Assembly (NCBI GenBank): GCA_965368185.1
Contig: CBDULZ010000007.1
Coordinates: 25,020 to 89,019, forward strand
Direction: 5' to 3'
From: Kriegella sp965368185
Lineage (GTDB): Bacteria > Bacteroidota > Bacteroidia > Flavobacteriales > Flavobacteriaceae
Length of the DNA: 64,000 nt
Shown: positions 27,157 through 35,589 of the stretch, in pieces
Numbering within the stretch: the first letter of the stretch is position 1
Layout of the letters: each line of letters begins with the position of its first letter
Notes under the pieces: model-generated
Seen by the model: the letters and a program-made list of their open reading frames with translations, nothing else
What the model was told of the DNA's origin: nothing
Database searches by the model: none
Position numbers and translations under genes: made by a program

Positions 27157-27465
27157 CTACTTTACGATTAATTTTCTGGTAGCCACTTTGTCTTTTTCAA
27201 AGACTCGTAAAACATAGACTCCTGCGTCTAAATCGGAGAGATTCAATTCAGTTCCTAAAATTGTGGTTTCCAACACTTGAATCCCCAATACATCAAAAAT
27301 TAAAATTTTCTTGGGAGCTTTTTCCGTGGTGTTTATATAAATCTTACCATTGGTAACGGGGTTGGGGTACAGTTTAAACCCATCAATATCACCGCCGCTC
27401 TTGGCATCTTGCCCATAAGCGATAGAAATAAAAAGAAAAGAAATTACGAGGTAAAGTTGCTTCAT
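27157..27465 (-). CDS. mini-protein consisting of a signal peptide and T9SS type A sorting domain
   Basis: ATG 27465 gives 102 residues; extending upstream to 27564 would add 33 residues with no signal. The protein has signal peptide MKQLYLVISFLFISIAYGQ, a very short Gly/Asp spacer, then YPNPVTNGKIYIN, KKILIFDVLGIQVLE and LDAGVYVLRVFEKDKVATRKLIVK of the T9SS type A sorting domain. It has no cargo and is paralogous to the next gene downstream. A TATCTTTG box on its strand lies about 28 nt upstream. Confidence 0.82.
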   Translation of the reverse strand: MKQLYLVISFLFISIAYGQDAKSGGDIDGFKLYPNPVTNGKIYINTTEKAPKKILIFDVLGIQVLETTILGTELNLSDLDAGVYVLRVFEKDKVATRKLIVK

Positions 27466-27492
27466 AAAGTATATGTAACAATAAATATACCA

Positions 27493-27500
27493 CAAAGATA
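27493..27500 (-). promoter_or_regulatory. candidate -7 box for the 27157-27465 gene (TATCTTTG)
   Basis: Read on the minus strand this is TATCTTTG, a full match to TAnnTTTG, about 28 nt from the ATG at 27465. A clear -33 element at the expected distance is not seen. It suggests this small gene can be transcribed separately from the TonB receptor, whose terminator lies just upstream. Confidence 0.42.
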
Positions 27501-27562
27501 GGGAATTTCGCCATTCGTATCTTAAGGTGTACTCAGGATTGCGTATAAATTCGCTAAAATGC

Positions 27563-27587
27563 AAAAAGCCCCTTAGTGAGGGGCCTT
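27563..27587 (-). terminator. rho-independent terminator of the TonB receptor
   Basis: On the minus strand the stem is AGGCCCC then TCACTAA then GGGGCTT, with one G-U pair, followed by TTT. It lies between the receptor stop at 27609 and the T9SS mini-gene start at 27465. The run of T residues and the strong GC stem make this the best terminator in the window. Confidence 0.8.
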
Positions 27588-27608
27588 TATAAAAACACAG
27601 AAGGCTCT

Positions 27609-30440
27609 TTAGAATTTAATACTATAGCCTATAGAAAACGCTCTTCCCGGACTTCTTTTAGAAAAAGTCTTGTTGGTAGCCCCAAAAGATTCATATTCAC
27701 TTTCTACATCGTCATTCATAAGATTGGCGATTTTGAAATTGATGCTTTGATTGTTGTTCTCTCCAAATGACTTGGTCAAATTGAAATTCAGATTATGGTA
27801 GGGCATGGTGTAAACATCGGGTACAAACCCATTACCGACAACCTGTAAGGTTTTGCCCTGTACATTATAGAATAAGCCCATTTGCATACCTTTCTCTTCG
27901 TCATCATAATTTATTCCAGTGTTTATCAAAAAGGGCGATTGACCCTGTAACTCCCTGTCATTGCCCAATGTTTGTCCGTCGCGAAGGCCGAGTTCCCTTA
28001 GGTTTCTTTCTTGATCACTGTAGATTTGGGTAGATTTTATTATGGAAGTGTTCACGTTAAAACTGAAATTATTTAACAACGGGGTGACAAAGCCAAGGTT
28101 TTTCCGAATTTCGAATTCTAAACCCATTACGTCGGCGTCGCCTAAATTTTGAGGTTGAAAATTATCAGTAGACGACTCAAAATAGGTAAGTTCTATTGGG
28201 TCTTTAAACTTTTTATAAAAGCTACTCAATGCAATCATTTCAGCGCGCTCTCCAAACCATTCAATTCTAAAATCGAAATTATTGATATAGGTGGGCTGTA
28301 AGTTTATATTGCCGATGAACGTATTACTGGAAAGGGGATCGAAGATCTTGGCAATAGATGCTTCTTTGAACGAAGGCCTTGCAGTAGTTCTAGCATAGGA
28401 ACCACGCAGGTTCACCTGTTCGATCAATTCATAGATAAGATTGGCCGTTGGAAAGAAATCGAACTTGTCAATAATGGTTTCACTATCAAAAATCACCTTT
28501 TCCGGATCATTTATGTCTTTATTGTCTTCTCCGGTATAGATTGATTCGAATTTTTCCATTCGCAGCCCAAGAATCGTTCGTAGTTTGTTTCCAATCTTAA
28601 ATTCATTGGAGACATATCCCGCCATGTTTTGCTGAACCGCTTCATAAGTGTTGGCAGGCTCGGAAATTGAAATATCGGGATCAATGTGAGACCCTGAATT
28701 GTTGCTGACCGTCCATAAATTTTCTTCCAAAAGAATATTATTGGCATCACCTGCATAATCTACCGTTTGAAAGTTCGAAGATTGAATCTCAAAATTCAAT
28801 ATGCTAAAATCACGTGTTTTATATGATCCGTATGCACCAAATTTTAATTTAGCATCTTTTTGGCCAAGCTCATATTTTTTGGTAAAATCAAGTTTTGCGA
28901 CACCATTTATTTCCTCGAGATCCCTCCAAATTCTTTTTGGCTGATTGTTTTGTGCAATTGCATAAATACCGTCTTCAACTTGAAATGAAGTTGTTCTGAT
29001 ATCTTTATCCTCAATTTTAGAAAGGGTAGGGGAAAGTGCCCATTCCGATGTCCAAGAGGCATCTTCGCTTGTATGTGTACCGGTTAATAAAGCATTGGTA
29101 ATCGAGCGCTGCGTATATTCAATATTGTCTTTCGCAAAATTAACGAAATCAGAAAAATTTAAGGTCTGATTAAAAACACCTGCCGTAGATTCGCCATTCT
29201 GCAAGTGCAAAAGATTCAGTTTGTACTTTGAACGGGCGGTCTTGAACGATGTGCCCAATAATCCGCTTACGAGTACATTGTTTTGACCTATTTCTCCTCG
29301 CTGTGTTCGGTCGGTTTCCAGTTCAAACACCGATTTGTCAGCGTTTCTCCTGTAGAAGTTATTCTCCGCACCCTCATAATAAGTCGTGCTGTTTTTATAG
29401 GATACTGAAGCCAGAAAGCCAAGTCGGTTTTCCCCATCCCCCACATTGAATTGATTGCCCAAGGTAAATCCTAAACTATAATCCATACCGCTATTACTGC
29501 GCATCGCTCCAAGAATCGGATTGAATTGCTTCGTAATCGTCGTAAGTCTTGGATCGTAATCGTATGTATTTGGTATATCTTGATTCTTGTTGATCGGAAC
29601 GTCTCTTGTACCGTCGTCAAAGCCTAAGAAATCGGTATCCCCTCCTTCATAATCAAGATAGTCTCCGTTAAAGTGCATGTCAGGGTTGTAGGTACCACTT
29701 AGTGAAAGACTGTATTCTTTTTGAGTGGGGTAATCTTTTGTAACGATATTAACCATACCTCCCGTGAAATCTGCTGGAAGATCCGCGGAGGCCGATTTTA
29801 GCACCAGAACATTATCGATAATATTGGTTGGAAAAATATCCAATTGAATGGTGTTTCTGTCTGGATCTAAACCGGGAATATCCACCCCATTAAGAATAGA
29901 CTTGGTGTATCGATCTCCGAGTCCACGTACATACACGTATTTTCCTCCTTGAACCGAAACTCCAGGTACGGTCTTGATGGCACTAGCAACGTTGCTCGAA
30001 CCTGATTTTTTAAATGTCTCGGCAGAGATGCCATCGAGTACGTTGACGGCTTTCTTTTGAATGCCAAGAACGGCCGTCTCTGTATTTTTCTTAACACTGA
30101 CGGATACGACAACTTCATCGAGACCTTCTGCCAATGTTTCCATATTTACGTCTACCGTAGTAACTTCTCCCGGTTTTATGACTACTTCAGTAATCTCTAC
30201 GGTTTTATAGCCCAAGAAAGAATAGGTTATAGTATAGGTTCCTTCGTCTAATGAAAGGGTGTAAATGCCGTCAAAATCTGAAGTCGTTCCATTCGTAGTA
30301 CCCTTGACGAAAATGTTTGCAAAAGCGACAGGGTCTTGGAAATCAACATCGATTAATTTACCCGTTACTTCCCCTTTTTGGGAGAAAACAGATTGAAACA
30401 GAAAAAAGGTGACAACGATTAGTTTAAAATTGATTTTCAT
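27609..30440 (-). CDS. TonB-dependent outer-membrane receptor (SusC-like class with CarboxypepD-like N-terminus)
   Basis: The 943-residue protein has a signal peptide (cleavage near residue 20), a carboxypeptidase-D regulatory-like domain at about 22-105 (VTGKLIDVDFQDPVAFANIFVKGT), a plug domain from about 130 with VPGVSVQGGKYVYVRGLGDRYTKSILNGVDIPG, and a beta-barrel ending in a terminal Phe (YSIKF). It should take up a ligand by TonB energy. The upstream gene is a beta-helix lipoprotein, and a divergent two-component pair sits beyond it. The substrate is not predictable; the neighbouring PhoB/PhoR-like pair suggests phosphate-related nutrition as a hypothesis. Confidence 0.92.
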   Translation of the reverse strand: MKINFKLIVVTFFLFQSVFSQKGEVTGKLIDVDFQDPVAFANIFVKGTTNGTTSDFDGIYTLSLDEGTYTITYSFLGYKTVEITEVVIKPGEVTTVDVNMETLAEGLDEVVVSVSVKKNTETAVLGIQKKAVNVLDGISAETFKKSGSSNVASAIKTVPGVSVQGGKYVYVRGLGDRYTKSILNGVDIPGLDPDRNTIQLDIFPTNIIDNVLVLKSASADLPADFTGGMVNIVTKDYPTQKEYSLSLSGTYNPDMHFNGDYLDYEGGDTDFLGFDDGTRDVPINKNQDIPNTYDYDPRLTTITKQFNPILGAMRSNSGMDYSLGFTLGNQFNVGDGENRLGFLASVSYKNSTTYYEGAENNFYRRNADKSVFELETDRTQRGEIGQNNVLVSGLLGTSFKTARSKYKLNLLHLQNGESTAGVFNQTLNFSDFVNFAKDNIEYTQRSITNALLTGTHTSEDASWTSEWALSPTLSKIEDKDIRTTSFQVEDGIYAIAQNNQPKRIWRDLEEINGVAKLDFTKKYELGQKDAKLKFGAYGSYKTRDFSILNFEIQSSNFQTVDYAGDANNILLEENLWTVSNNSGSHIDPDISISEPANTYEAVQQNMAGYVSNEFKIGNKLRTILGLRMEKFESIYTGEDNKDINDPEKVIFDSETIIDKFDFFPTANLIYELIEQVNLRGSYARTTARPSFKEASIAKIFDPLSSNTFIGNINLQPTYINNFDFRIEWFGERAEMIALSSFYKKFKDPIELTYFESSTDNFQPQNLGDADVMGLEFEIRKNLGFVTPLLNNFSFNVNTSIIKSTQIYSDQERNLRELGLRDGQTLGNDRELQGQSPFLINTGINYDDEEKGMQMGLFYNVQGKTLQVVGNGFVPDVYTMPYHNLNFNLTKSFGENNNQSINFKIANLMNDDVESEYESFGATNKTFSKRSPGRAFSIGYSIKF

Positions 30441-30469
30441 TTAATTAAGTAGTTAAATCGTAATAAAGG

Positions 30470-30500
30470 AATTGCCCGCCATGTTTAATGGCGAGCAATT
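30470..30500 (-). promoter_or_regulatory. intercistronic mRNA hairpin (13-bp stem, 5-nt loop)
   Basis: On the minus strand AATTGCTCGCCAT pairs with ATGGCGGGCAATT around a five-base loop, with one pair being G-U. The same pair would be an A-C mismatch on the plus strand, so the structure belongs to the minus-strand RNA. It lies between the lipoprotein stop (30527) and the receptor start (30440). No long U-run follows. It may stabilise the upstream mRNA or attenuate receptor expression. Confidence 0.6.
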
Positions 30501-30526
30501 GTAATAGTTTTAGTTTGTTAGTTCGA

Positions 30527-31966
30527 TTAGAATCCAAATCCGGCTTTAGCGTTTGCATAAGTCCAGCTGAACTGGGAAACATCGGCACCAACAGTAGCTG
30601 CGCCTTCTGTTACTTGGGTGGTCCATGCAGCGGCTTGTTCTGTAAATGCCGGAGTTATGATAGGTGTTTCATTCACATCATTACTATCATCCTCGTCATC
30701 ACAATTTGACAAGCAACCTACTTTTTCAGAAAAAATACTATGGTCGAAACCTACAACTTCCCAAGCGGCGAATGTCAAGAGACCATCAATATAGTTTTGG
30801 GCTACCTGGTTGTTGTCCAATTCTACATCCTTGCCATCTTGAAAACCGATAGCATAAATATTCTCGGTAGTTCCCATCGCATTACTTCTATAATCGGCAT
30901 ATTCGCCATTAGGAGCTACTGAATTTCCGAAGATAGTTACATTTCTAATGGTGAAAGAACCAGCGGCAGAACCTTCTGGGCCATCAATTTCAAAAGCGTG
31001 GTCAGAACTGTCTCCCGAAACTACAACCGCATTGTCTATAGTGCCAGAATAAGCCATGTCAACGTCTATGGCATCGTCTCCCTGTGCCCAAACCATTATG
31101 TTGGTGGCATTTACCGTTCCGCCAAAGAACTCGACACCATCATCTACATTGCCTACGACCTCTATATTGTCTATGGTCGTACCAGTACCAACGGAGCCAA
31201 GGGTGAGACCATTGATTTCATTCCCTTCACCTATTAGTGCTCCCCCATGACGGATAGAAACATATTTTAGAATACCTGAATCGTCAGCGTCGTTAAGCGC
31301 ATCTCCAGGCCCGAATAATCCGAAAGTATCATCAGCAGGAATACCTTCGATTTGAACTTCGGTAACATCGCCTTTAAAAGAACCTGAAGCTCTTCCTAAA
31401 ACAATAAGACCGCCCCAAAGTCCTCTTTGGTTTTCATCTAAATTAGTACCGGCCGTTTGACCTACAGCAATATTATCATCCTCAGAAGTAAAAATGATGG
31501 GTTTTTCGGCAGTGCCTTCTGCGTTGATTTTAGAATCTCTCTGTACAATCAGAGCTGAAGCCAAAGACCCGGACCCTTTCTGACCTTTAACGATAGTGCC
31601 AGGTTCGATGGTTAAGGTGTTTCCGACGCCAACGACAACCTTTCCGGCTAGAATATATATGTTCTTGGCTTCCCATGTCGTGTCTTCACTGATTTCGCCA
31701 GATACTGTAATGATCTGTGCACAAGACCCTCCAAAATCAACATCCGTCTCATCACCATTTTGGATACCATCGTTACAGGTGGCTGATACTTCACCGCCAC
31801 AAGGCTGACAATTTGGGCCGCCGCAATCTACTTCTGTTTCTCCTTGGTTTTGAATACCATCGTTACAGGTAGCCAAGGGTTCGATTATGGCAATCTTGTC
31901 ATCATCACCACAAGAAGTAAGGGTTAGTGCGACTATGGCCAATGTAGATAAAAGTAATTTTTTCAT
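30527..31966 (-). CDS. surface lipoprotein with Cys-rich repeats and beta-helix region
   Basis: The 479-residue protein has a lipobox (LALTLTSCGDDD, Cys near residue 19). Two repeats follow: CNDGIQNQGETEVDCGGPNC and a degenerate second copy, CNDGIQNGDETDVDFGG. The remainder, including LTIEPGTIVKGQKG, DDGVEFFGGTVNATNIMVWAQGDD and DHAFEIDGPEGSA, reads as a right-handed parallel beta-helix. It is probably exposed on the cell surface, partnering the TonB receptor encoded 86 nt downstream, in the manner of substrate-binding lipoproteins; it is not a canonical SusD. Confidence 0.78.
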   Translation of the reverse strand: MKKLLLSTLAIVALTLTSCGDDDKIAIIEPLATCNDGIQNQGETEVDCGGPNCQPCGGEVSATCNDGIQNGDETDVDFGGSCAQIITVSGEISEDTTWEAKNIYILAGKVVVGVGNTLTIEPGTIVKGQKGSGSLASALIVQRDSKINAEGTAEKPIIFTSEDDNIAVGQTAGTNLDENQRGLWGGLIVLGRASGSFKGDVTEVQIEGIPADDTFGLFGPGDALNDADDSGILKYVSIRHGGALIGEGNEINGLTLGSVGTGTTIDNIEVVGNVDDGVEFFGGTVNATNIMVWAQGDDAIDVDMAYSGTIDNAVVVSGDSSDHAFEIDGPEGSAAGSFTIRNVTIFGNSVAPNGEYADYRSNAMGTTENIYAIGFQDGKDVELDNNQVAQNYIDGLLTFAAWEVVGFDHSIFSEKVGCLSNCDDEDDSNDVNETPIITPAFTEQAAAWTTQVTEGAATVGADVSQFSWTYANAKAGFGF

Positions 31967-32002
31967 TTTTTCGTTCGTTTTGTTTTATTAAAGTTTAGTA
32001 CG

Positions 32003-32019
32003 GGGGATAACCCTTATTT
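32003..32019 (-). promoter_or_regulatory. inverted copy of the regulatory repeat, upstream of the lipoprotein
   Basis: Read on the minus strand this is AAATAAGGGTTATCCCC. It resembles the AATAAGGTTATCT half of the direct repeats at 32088-32109 on the other strand, with one extra base. It lies about 40 nt upstream of the lipoprotein start. Its position and similarity suggest a shared operator for the receptor cluster and the regulator pair. Confidence 0.4.
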
Positions 32020-32087
32020 TGAAACACTGCAAATAAACCGCCACATTGTAAAAGTCGCATTACGCATATATTAAATGTGCATTGCAA

Positions 32088-32109
32088 TAAGGTTATCTTA
32101 AGGTTACTA
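32088..32109 (+). promoter_or_regulatory. 11-bp direct repeats upstream of the response regulator (PhoB-box-like)
   Basis: TAAGGTTATCT is followed immediately by TAAGGTTACTA. The two share their first eight bases and are spaced 11 bp apart, the geometry of OmpR/PhoB-family binding sites. They end 22 nt before a TTTG -33 element. Autoregulation by the downstream response regulator is an inference. Confidence 0.55.
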
Positions 32110-32131
32110 GATTAAATGAACGTTAAGGCGC

Positions 32132-32161
32132 TTTGTTATAATAGTATTATCTTTACATTTG
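32132..32161 (+). promoter_or_regulatory. candidate promoter of the two-component operon (TTTG, 18 nt, TACATTTG)
   Basis: TTTG at 32132-32135 and TACATTTG at 32154-32161 match the Bacteroidetes -33/-7 consensus with 18-nt spacing. The -7 box ends 26 nt before ATG 32188 and would lie inside the coding region if the start at 32116 were used, which supports the later start. Confidence 0.65.
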
Positions 32162-32187
32162 GCGGATTAACCAATTTGAATACCCTC

Positions 32188-32874
32188 ATGAAAAAGAAGG
32201 ATATTAAGATACTACTGGTCGATGACGAACCTGATATTTTAGAGATTGTCAGTTATAATCTTTCGTCGGAAGGATATGAAGTATTTACGGCCAAGAACGG
32301 AACTGAAGGCGTTGCCAAAGCAAAGAAGAAAAAGCCACATCTGATCATCCTAGATGTAATGATGCCTGAAATGGATGGTATCGAAGCTTGTGAGACCATA
32401 CGCAACACATCGGGGCTCGAGAACACCATCATTGTCTTTCTGACTGCAAGGGGAGAAGATTATTCACAAGTTGCAGGTTTTGACGCAGGTGCTGACGACT
32501 ATATCACAAAGCCGATAAAGCCCAAGGTGTTGGTAAGTAAGGTAAAAGCATTGCTCAGAAGGCTAAAAGATGAAACTCCACAAGCTGAAGACATAGTTAA
32601 GGTGGGTAATATCGTTATTGATCGAGAAGAATATAAAATTATCAATGACGGTACCGAAATCGTACTGCCGAGAAAAGAATTCGAACTCTTGGCGTTGCTT
32701 ACTTCTAGACCAAGTAAAGTTTTTAAGCGAGAGGTAATCTTAGACAGGGTTTGGGGCAATGAAGTTGTAGTCGGAGGACGAACAATTGATGTTCACATAC
32801 GAAAACTACGTGAAAAAATCGGGGATGATCACTTTAAGACCGTAAAAGGCGTAGGCTATAAGTTTGTCTTATAA
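32188..32874 (+). CDS. PhoB/OmpR-family response regulator
   Basis: From ATG 32188 the protein has 228 residues beginning MKKKDIKILLVDDEPDILEIV, the normal start for PhoB-like regulators. The receiver domain (about 1-120) has the acidic pair, the phospho-acceptor Asp in LIILDVMMPEMDG, and the conserved Lys in YITKPIKPK. The C-terminal winged helix (about 130-228) has RKEFELLALLTSRPSKVFKRE and RTIDVHIRKLREKIG. Its stop overlaps the kinase start by one base, so the two are translationally coupled. Confidence 0.95.
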   Translation: MKKKDIKILLVDDEPDILEIVSYNLSSEGYEVFTAKNGTEGVAKAKKKKPHLIILDVMMPEMDGIEACETIRNTSGLENTIIVFLTARGEDYSQVAGFDAGADDYITKPIKPKVLVSKVKALLRRLKDETPQAEDIVKVGNIVIDREEYKIINDGTEIVLPRKEFELLALLTSRPSKVFKREVILDRVWGNEVVVGGRTIDVHIRKLREKIGDDHFKTVKGVGYKFVL

Positions 32875-33929
32875 TGGCCACTCGTTTAAAAAAGTCATAC
32901 CGATTTGCTTTTCGTTCTGCACTTTTTATAATCGTATTCTTTGTTCCAGTATTGAGCATGCTAATGTGGCTTTTTGATATGGTCAATTGGTATTTGCTTG
33001 CCACAACCAGTATCACCGTATTTTTACTGTCTTTTGGTGCAATCCAAATTCGTATTGAAAAATTTATCTATAGACGGATCAAGAAAATTTACGATGATGT
33101 TTCGCTGCTAGAATCATCTTCTTTGACTTCCGACACCATAAATACCGATATGCGAACTTTGACTGCTGAAATCGAAAAGTTTGCCAAGGATAAGAAAATA
33201 GAAATAGATACCCTCAGAATTCGCGAAGAATACCGGAAAGATTTTCTCGGAAATGTCTCACATGAATTAAAGACTCCCCTTTTTACGGTCCAGGGATATA
33301 TTCTCACGCTTCTTGACGGAGCGATGGAAGATAAAAATATCAGAAAAAAATACCTACAGCGCGCCAACAAAGGAGTGGAGCGGCTTATATATATCGTTAA
33401 GGATCTAGACCTAATCACCAAATTAGAGGTTGGAGACCTTCATTTAAACCTTCAAGACTTTGATATTGTGGAGTTAATTCAAAGTGTATTCGATCAATTG
33501 GAAATGAAAGCGGCAAAAAAGAAGGTTGTTTTGACCTTTGACATGGACTATGAAGATCCAATTTTCGTTAGGGCTGATAAAGAAAAAATTCACCAGGTGC
33601 TCACCAACCTTTTAGTGAACTCAATTAAATATGGCCATCGAGACGGTACAACGGAGGTCAGTGTCGAAAACTTGATTAAAAATAAAGTTATAGTGCGGGT
33701 AACCGACAATGGCGAGGGAATCGCGAAAAACCATATTCCACGACTCTTCGAACGCTTTTATAGGGTTGACAAAAGTGGTAGCAGAAATGAAGGGGGCTCC
33801 GGATTGGGGTTGTCAATAGTAAAGCACATTATTGAGGGACATGACGAGAAAATCTATGTAGAAAGTGTTGAAGGTGTCGGCTCAGAATTTTCATTTACCC
33901 TAGAGAAAACAAAGAACAAGATCGCATAG
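32874..33929 (+). CDS. PhoR-like sensor histidine kinase
   Basis: The 351-residue protein has two adjacent membrane helices at about residues 13-34 and 39-59 with almost no periplasmic loop, so it probably senses an intramembrane or cytoplasmic signal, or a partner. The H-box is FLGNVSHELKTPLFTVQGY; the N-box NLLVNSIKYGHRDG; nucleotide-binding glycines are in DNGEGIA and GGSGLGLSIVKHI. There is no PAS domain. It is coupled to the upstream regulator. A phosphate-sensing role is a guess based on similarity to PhoR. Confidence 0.93.
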   Translation: MATRLKKSYRFAFRSALFIIVFFVPVLSMLMWLFDMVNWYLLATTSITVFLLSFGAIQIRIEKFIYRRIKKIYDDVSLLESSSLTSDTINTDMRTLTAEIEKFAKDKKIEIDTLRIREEYRKDFLGNVSHELKTPLFTVQGYILTLLDGAMEDKNIRKKYLQRANKGVERLIYIVKDLDLITKLEVGDLHLNLQDFDIVELIQSVFDQLEMKAAKKKVVLTFDMDYEDPIFVRADKEKIHQVLTNLLVNSIKYGHRDGTTEVSVENLIKNKVIVRVTDNGEGIAKNHIPRLFERFYRVDKSGSRNEGGSGLGLSIVKHIIEGHDEKIYVESVEGVGSEFSFTLEKTKNKIA

Positions 33930-34290
33930 TCAATTTGAGAATGTATATTCTTCTATCTACTAAAATGGTCTACTCGGATTAAATCTTCGATTGTAAAATT
34001 TCCGTGTTTGTTCTGGAGTATCAATTGATATATGAAAGAAGTTCGAACCAAGCAAGTTACGGAAATTCCTTTCGTAAATACTGCCAAGGCGGTGCCATCC
34101 GAAGCTAAGATCGGGGTATAACTCTCTACAATTAAAGAATTAATAAAGGGAACCCAGCGGGCTGATGGCCTAGTCCCCAATTGAAATGGGCGACAAGAGT
34201 TTGTTTAGATTTATTCATATAAGATAAAGAAACAATGCCCGTTGGGTTTGGAGATTTCCTTAGCTTTGCCAAATCATTAAATTTGGTTTT
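33930..34290. other. intergenic region with no convincing gene
   Basis: This 361-base stretch separates the histidine kinase from trmB. A small stem AGAAT/ATTCT at 33938-33951 could be a weak terminator. A minus-strand frame of 75 codons (33953-34180) has only a TTG start and a composition unlike its neighbours. A GC-rich patch at about 34148-34195 stands out against the AT-rich surroundings. TAGCTTTG at 34262-34269 is a candidate -7 box for trmB. I cannot support a gene here. Confidence 0.4.
34262..34269 (+). promoter_or_regulatory. candidate trmB -7 box (TAGCTTTG)
   Basis: TAGCTTTG fits TAnnTTTG and lies 21 nt before the TTG start of trmB. The -33 side is less clear, with TTG-like sequences at 34243-34251 spaced too closely. 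Confidence 0.42.
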
Positions 34291-34956
34291 TTGGGAAGCA
34301 AGAACAAGTTAAAGCGATTTAAGGAAAACGAGACATTTCGTAATGTTATTCAGCCCAAAAGGGATGAAATACAGAAGGGGTATCCTTTCAAGGGCGATTG
34401 GAAAAGTCATTTTGGCAACAATAATCCAATCGTACTTGAGCTTGGTTGTGGAAAAGGGGAATATACGGTAGGGTTGGCCCAAAAAAACAAAAACAAGAAT
34501 TTTATCGGAATTGATATCAAGGGTGCCCGTTTGTGGCGTGGGGCCAAGACGGCTTTGGAAGAAAATCTGCCAAATGTTGCTTTTCTGCGTACCCAGATAG
34601 AATTAGTCGATGATTTGTTCGCTTTGAATGAAATAGCGGAAATTTGGATAACCTTTCCAGACCCACAAATCAAATACAAGCGAACAAAACACCGTATGAC
34701 CAACCAATTTTTCCTTGAAAAGTACAGACGGATTTTGAAACCCGATGGAGTCGTACACCTGAAAACCGATAGTGAATTTATGCATGGGTATACATTGGGC
34801 CTTTTGCAAGGCTTAGGGCTTGAAATATTGTATGCAAATCATGATGTATACAAAAATGAAGGAAGTCCCGAGTCCGTTTTGGGTATACAGACTTTTTATG
34901 AAAGTCAATACCTTGAACAAGGAAAACCGATTACCTATATTCAATTTAGGGTTTAA
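34291..34956 (+). CDS. trmB: tRNA (guanine-N7-)-methyltransferase, TTG start
   Basis: TrmB methylates guanine-46 in the variable loop of tRNAs. The 221-residue protein begins MGSKNKLKRFKENETFRNVIQP with start codon TTG; no ATG is positioned to give this conserved N-terminus. SAM-binding IVLELGCGKGEYT, FIGIDIKGARLWRGAKTA, and ITFPDPQIKYKRTKHRM with the catalytic Asp are characteristic. It is followed after 3 nt by the LysE-family gene. Assignment is secure. Confidence 0.95.
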   Translation: MGSKNKLKRFKENETFRNVIQPKRDEIQKGYPFKGDWKSHFGNNNPIVLELGCGKGEYTVGLAQKNKNKNFIGIDIKGARLWRGAKTALEENLPNVAFLRTQIELVDDLFALNEIAEIWITFPDPQIKYKRTKHRMTNQFFLEKYRRILKPDGVVHLKTDSEFMHGYTLGLLQGLGLEILYANHDVYKNEGSPESVLGIQTFYESQYLEQGKPITYIQFRV

Positions 34957-34959
34957 ATA

Positions 34960-35589
34960 ATGCAACACCTGCTCATACTTTTTTTTGCTACTTTTTCGGC
35001 AGCTTTTATGGCCACAGTGCCCCCAGGCTTGCTGAATATGAATGCCGCCAAGACTAGTGTAGAAAAGGGTAAGTTGAACGGTATTACCTTTAGCCTTGGG
35101 GTTTCGAGTATGGTACTGATACAGGCCTATGTGGGTGTGTTGATCTCTAAATTCTTGCATAAAAACCCTGAAGTGGTCGAGGTACTGTTGAAGATTGCAG
35201 TTATCATTTTTTCTTTATTGGCTATTTATTTCTTTAGGGCCGCGAGGCGAAGAGCGGTGAATCCTTCTAAAAAAGTAACCGTAAGCAAAAGAAATAGCTT
35301 TTTTAAGGGATTTTTATTGGCCGCCGTCAATTTGTTGACTATTCCATATTACAGCGGTCTAAACGCTATGTGGAACGCTTCGGGCTGGATCAAGTTTCAG
35401 ATTACCGATATCCTTACCTTTGTGTTGGCGGCTGGTTTTGGTACATTTTCAGTTTTGTATATGTACACCATTTATTTCAATAAGCTAGAAAATAAGACCA
35501 ACCGCTTTTCAAAAAACTCGAACTATATTCTAAGTGCGCTGATGGTTGTTCTTTTGATAATTACGATTTTCAGAATTAGCAGTCAATAA
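34960..35589 (+). CDS. LysE-family translocator
   Basis: The 209-residue protein has about six membrane helices. FATFSAAFMATVPPGLLNMNAAKTSVEKGK near the start is the signature of the LysE exporter family, which exports amino acids and similar small molecules. The substrate is not predictable. It begins 3 nt after trmB and overlaps the alkyltransferase-like gene by one base, so it sits in one transcription unit with both. Confidence 0.88.
   Translation: MQHLLILFFATFSAAFMATVPPGLLNMNAAKTSVEKGKLNGITFSLGVSSMVLIQAYVGVLISKFLHKNPEVVEVLLKIAVIIFSLLAIYFFRAARRRAVNPSKKVTVSKRNSFFKGFLLAAVNLLTIPYYSGLNAMWNASGWIKFQITDILTFVLAAGFGTFSVLYMYTIYFNKLENKTNRFSKNSNYILSALMVVLLIITIFRISSQ

Noticed and set aside
33953..34180. 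75-codon minus-strand open frame
   Set aside because: Only a TTG start, no recognisable domain, composition unlike neighbours, and no ribosome-binding or promoter support. Kept as part of an unexplained gap.
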